A DNA stretch of 64,000 bases from Henricia sp. BOLD:AAB3569 (Eukaryota; Echinodermata; Asteroidea; Spinulosida; Echinasteridae). Position numbers and translations under genes: made by a program. Of this stretch, positions 60,993 through 64,000 are shown piece after piece. The first letter of the stretch is position 1. Each line of letters opens with the position of its first letter. The notes beneath the pieces are model-generated. The model ran no database searches and had not been told where the DNA came from. It saw only the letters and a list, made by a program, of their open reading frames with translations. The DNA lies in assembly GCA_037783545.1 (NCBI GenBank), contig JBBELK010001226.1:106112-170111 (forward strand), written 5' to 3'.

Positions 60993-63900
60993 CCGGAAAT
61001 GGCAGAGAAATTTCAAAGTTTAGAAAAAACTGGGTTGAGGCTTCCTGACTGCTCTCACGCAAACCGTGGCTGTCTGTACACACCTCTTTGGGGTACTCCT
61101 GAGTTGTGCGCATGCTCAGTCATTCGGACTGTCGTTAACGCACCGCAGTTTGGCTCGGCAATTTGGTCAAAGTGTGGTCCAAACGTCGGCAAATTTGGAG
61201 GTCGAAAAATGTTCCGACGAACTTCAAATTTTGCATGCCCTAAACTCTCTATATTGCGCACTTGTCATAAAAAATTGACAGACTTTCGCCAGGAAATGGC
61301 AGAGAAAATTTCAAAGTTTAGAAAAAACTGGGTTGAGGCTTCCTGACTGCTCTCACGCAAACCGTGGCTGTCTGTACACACCTCTTTGGGGTACTCCTGA
61401 GTTGTGCGCATGCTCAGTCATTCGGACTGTCGTTAACGCACCGCAGTTTGGCTCGGCAATTTGGTCAAAGTGTGGTCCAAACGTCGGCAAATTTGGAGGT
61501 CGAAAATGTTCCGACGAACTTCAAATTTTGCATGCCCTAAACTCTCTATATTGCGCACTTGTCATAAAAAATTGACAGACTTTCGCCGGGAAATGGCAGA
61601 GAAATTTCAAAGTTTAGAAAAAACTGGGTTGAGGCTTCCTGACTGCTCTCACGCAAACCGTGGCTGTCTGTACACACCTCTTTGGGGTACTCCTGAGTTG
61701 TGCGCATGCTCAGTCATTCGGACTGTCGTTAACGCACCGCAGTTTGGCTCGGCAATTTGGTCAAAGTGTGGTCCAAACGTCGGCAAATTTGGAGGTCGAA
61801 AAATGTTCCGACGAACTTCAAATTTTGCATGCCCTAAACTCTCTATATTGCGCACTTGTCATAAAAAATTGACAGACTTTCGCCGGGAAATGGCAGAGAA
61901 ATTTCAAAGTTTAGAAAAAACTGGGTTGAGGCTTCCTGACTGCTCTCACGCAAACCGTGGCTGTCTGTACACACCTCTTTGGGGTACTCCTGAGTTGTGC
62001 GCATGCTCAGTCATTCGGACTGTCGTTAACGCACCGCAGTTTGGCTCGGCAATTTGGTCAAAGTGTGGTCCAAACGTCGGCAAATTTGGAGGTCGAAAAA
62101 TGTTCCGACGAACTTCAAATTTTGCATGCCCTAAACTCTCTATATTGCGCACTTGTCATAAAAAATTGACAGACTTTCGCCGGGAAATGCAGAGAAATTT
62201 CAAAGTTTAGAAAAAACTGGGTTGAGGCTTCCTGACTGCTCTCACGCAAACCGTGGCTGTCTGTACACACCTCTTTGGGGTACTCCTGAGTTGTGCGCAT
62301 GCTCAGTCATTCGGACTGTCGTTAACGCACCGCAGTTTGGCTCGGCAATTTGGTCAAAGTGTGGTCCAAACGTCGGCAAATTTGGAGGTCGAAAAATGTT
62401 CCGACGAACTTCAAATTTTGCATGCCCTAAACTCTCTATATTGCGCACTTGTCATAAAAAATTGACAGACTTTCGCCGGGAAATGGCAGAGAAATTTCAA
62501 AGTTTAGAAAAAACTGGGTTGAGGCTTCCTGACTGCTCTCACGCAAACCGTGGCTGTCTGTACACACCTCTTTGGGGTACTCCTGAGTTGTGCGCATGCT
62601 CAGTCATTCGGACTGTCGTTAACGCACCGCAGTTTGGCTCGGCAATTTGGTCAAAGTGTGGTCCAAACGTCGGCAAATTTGGAGGTCGAAAAATGTTCCG
62701 ACGAACTTCAAATTTTGCATGCCCTAAACTCTCTATATTGCGCACTTGTCATAAAAAATTGACAGACTTTCGCCGGGAAATGGCAGAGAAATTTCAAAGT
62801 TTAGAAAAAACTGGGTTGAGGCTTCCTGACTGCTCTCACGCAAACCGTGGCTGTCTGTACACACCTCTTTGGGGTACTCCTGAGTTGTGCGCATGCTCAG
62901 TCATTCGGACTGTCGTTAACGCACCGCAGTTTGGCTCGGCAATTTGGTCAAAGTGTGGTCCAAACGTCGGCAAATTTGGAGGTCGAAAAATGTTCCGACG
63001 AACTTCAAATTTTGCATGCCCTAAACTCTCTATATTGCGCACTTGTCATAAAAAATTGACAGACTTTCGCCAGGAAATGGCAGAAAAATTTCAAAGTTTA
63101 GAAAAAACTGGGTTGAGGCTTCCTGACTGCTCTCACGCAAACCGTGGCTGTCTGTACACACCTCTTTGGGGTACTCCTGAGTTGTGCGCATGCTCAGTCA
63201 TTCGGACTGTCGTTAACGCACCGCAGTTTGGCTCGGCAATTTGGTCAAAGTGTGGTCCAAACGTCGGCAAATTTGGAGGTCGAAAAATGTTCCGACGAAC
63301 TTCAAATTTTGCATGCCCTAAACTCTCTATATTGCGCACTTGTCATAAAAAATTGACAGACTTTCGCCGGGAAATGGCAGAGAAATTTCAAAGTTTAGAA
63401 AAAACTGGGTTGAGGCTTCCTGACTGCTCTCACGCAAACCGTGGCTGTCTGTACACACCTCTTTGGGGTACTCCTGAGTTGTGCGCATGCTCAGTCATTC
63501 GGACTGTCGTTAACGCACCGCAGTTTGGCTCGGCAATTTGGTCAAAGTGTGGTCCAAACGTCGGCAAATTTGGAGGTCGAAAAATGTTCCGACGAACTTC
63601 AAATTTTGCATGCCCTAAACTCTCTATATTGCGCACTTGTCATAAAAAATTGACAGACTTTCGCCGGGAAATGGCAGAGAAATTTCAAAGTTTAGAAAAA
63701 ACTGGGTTGAGGCTTCCTGACTGCTCTCACGCAAACCGTGGCTGTCTGTACACACCTCTTTGGGGTACTCCTGAGTTGTGCGCATGCTCAGTCATTCGGA
63801 CTGTCGTTAACGCACCGCAGTTTGGCTCGGCAATTTGGTCAAAGTGTGGTCCAAACGTCGGCAAATTTGGAGGTCGAAAAATGTTCCGACGAACTTCAAA

Positions 63901-64000
63901 TTTTGCATGCCCTAAACTCTCTATATTGCGCACTTGTCATAAAAAATTGACAGACTTTCGCCGGGAAATGGCAGAGAAATTTCAAAGTTTAGAAAAAACT
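60993..64000 (+). repeat. Right-edge satellite with sparse 1-bp changes
   Basis: Ten monomers of the core type. Single-base changes lie near 60993 (cgccggaaatgg), 61291-61307 (cgccagg and gagaaaattt), 61504 (cgaaaatgtt) and 62188 (gaaatgcag). A monomer with cgccagg and cagaaaaat lies near 63071-63086. The array continues past the window. Confidence 0.88.

Larger units (their letters stand above)
1..64000 (+). repeat. 297-bp tandem satellite array, about 207 monomers
   Basis: The same 297-bp sequence recurs head to tail in one orientation across the window, interrupted only by SINE copies in the first 13.5 kb. Subtracting about 2.4 kb of SINE leaves about 61.6 kb, or roughly 207 monomers. The monomer is 46.5% G+C (70 G, 68 C) and has 16 CpG. 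No inverted monomer and no unique sequence was seen. Both window ends lie inside the array. Known biology: arrays of this kind occur at centromeres, in pericentromeric or subtelomeric heterochromatin, or in interstitial blocks; nothing here tells which. I do not recognise the monomer family. Confidence 0.98.

Noticed and set aside
1-64000. CRISPR array
   Set aside because: Repeats are 297 bp with no unique spacers between them, and the SINE and array structure are eukaryotic.

Overview
The whole 64 kb window is satellite DNA. I find no protein-coding gene, tRNA, rRNA or other host gene that I can support. The basic unit is a 297-bp monomer, about 46.5% G+C by hand count, repeated head to tail in one orientation about 207 times. 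Both window edges cut through the array, so it extends further on each side. The only other sequence is a short interspersed element (SINE) with a tRNA-like RNA polymerase III promoter, present as eight copies plus one partial copy at the left edge, all within 1-13474.

The SINE and the large tandem array indicate a eukaryote, most likely an animal. The SINE has an A box, a perfect B box, a G/T-rich central domain and an (ACA)n tail. From memory it resembles tRNA-derived SINEs of invertebrates; I cannot name the species or the Repbase family.

Layout: (1) 1-13474 is a composite higher-order array in which 3, 3, 5, 5, 5, 3, 4 and 9 monomers are each followed by the same SINE at the same monomer position with the same 10-bp target duplication. 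One insertion was therefore copied along with the satellite. (2) 13475-25859 is SINE-free and made of variant monomers, with local three-monomer higher-order repeats. (3) 25860-27480 is dense in single-base indels. (4) 27485-37813 has variant monomers again, with a block matching 22404-24779 and a tandem four-monomer higher-order repeat. (5) 37814-40866 is a second indel-rich block whose first five monomers are a noisy copy of the block just before it. (6) 40867-60992 holds about 68 monomers that look identical apart from two 1-bp insertions. (7) 60993-64000 is the same monomer with a few 1-bp indels.

The most interesting points are these. The SINE plus its target duplication is exactly 297 bp, equal to the satellite period, so the insertion leaves the array in register. 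SINE-bearing units form a nested hierarchy with two alternating types of flanking monomer. The array runs from diverse SINE-bearing units to a near-invariant core. The very long reading frames (up to 5,736 codons) follow from a monomer of 99 codons with one stop-free frame and should not be annotated as genes.
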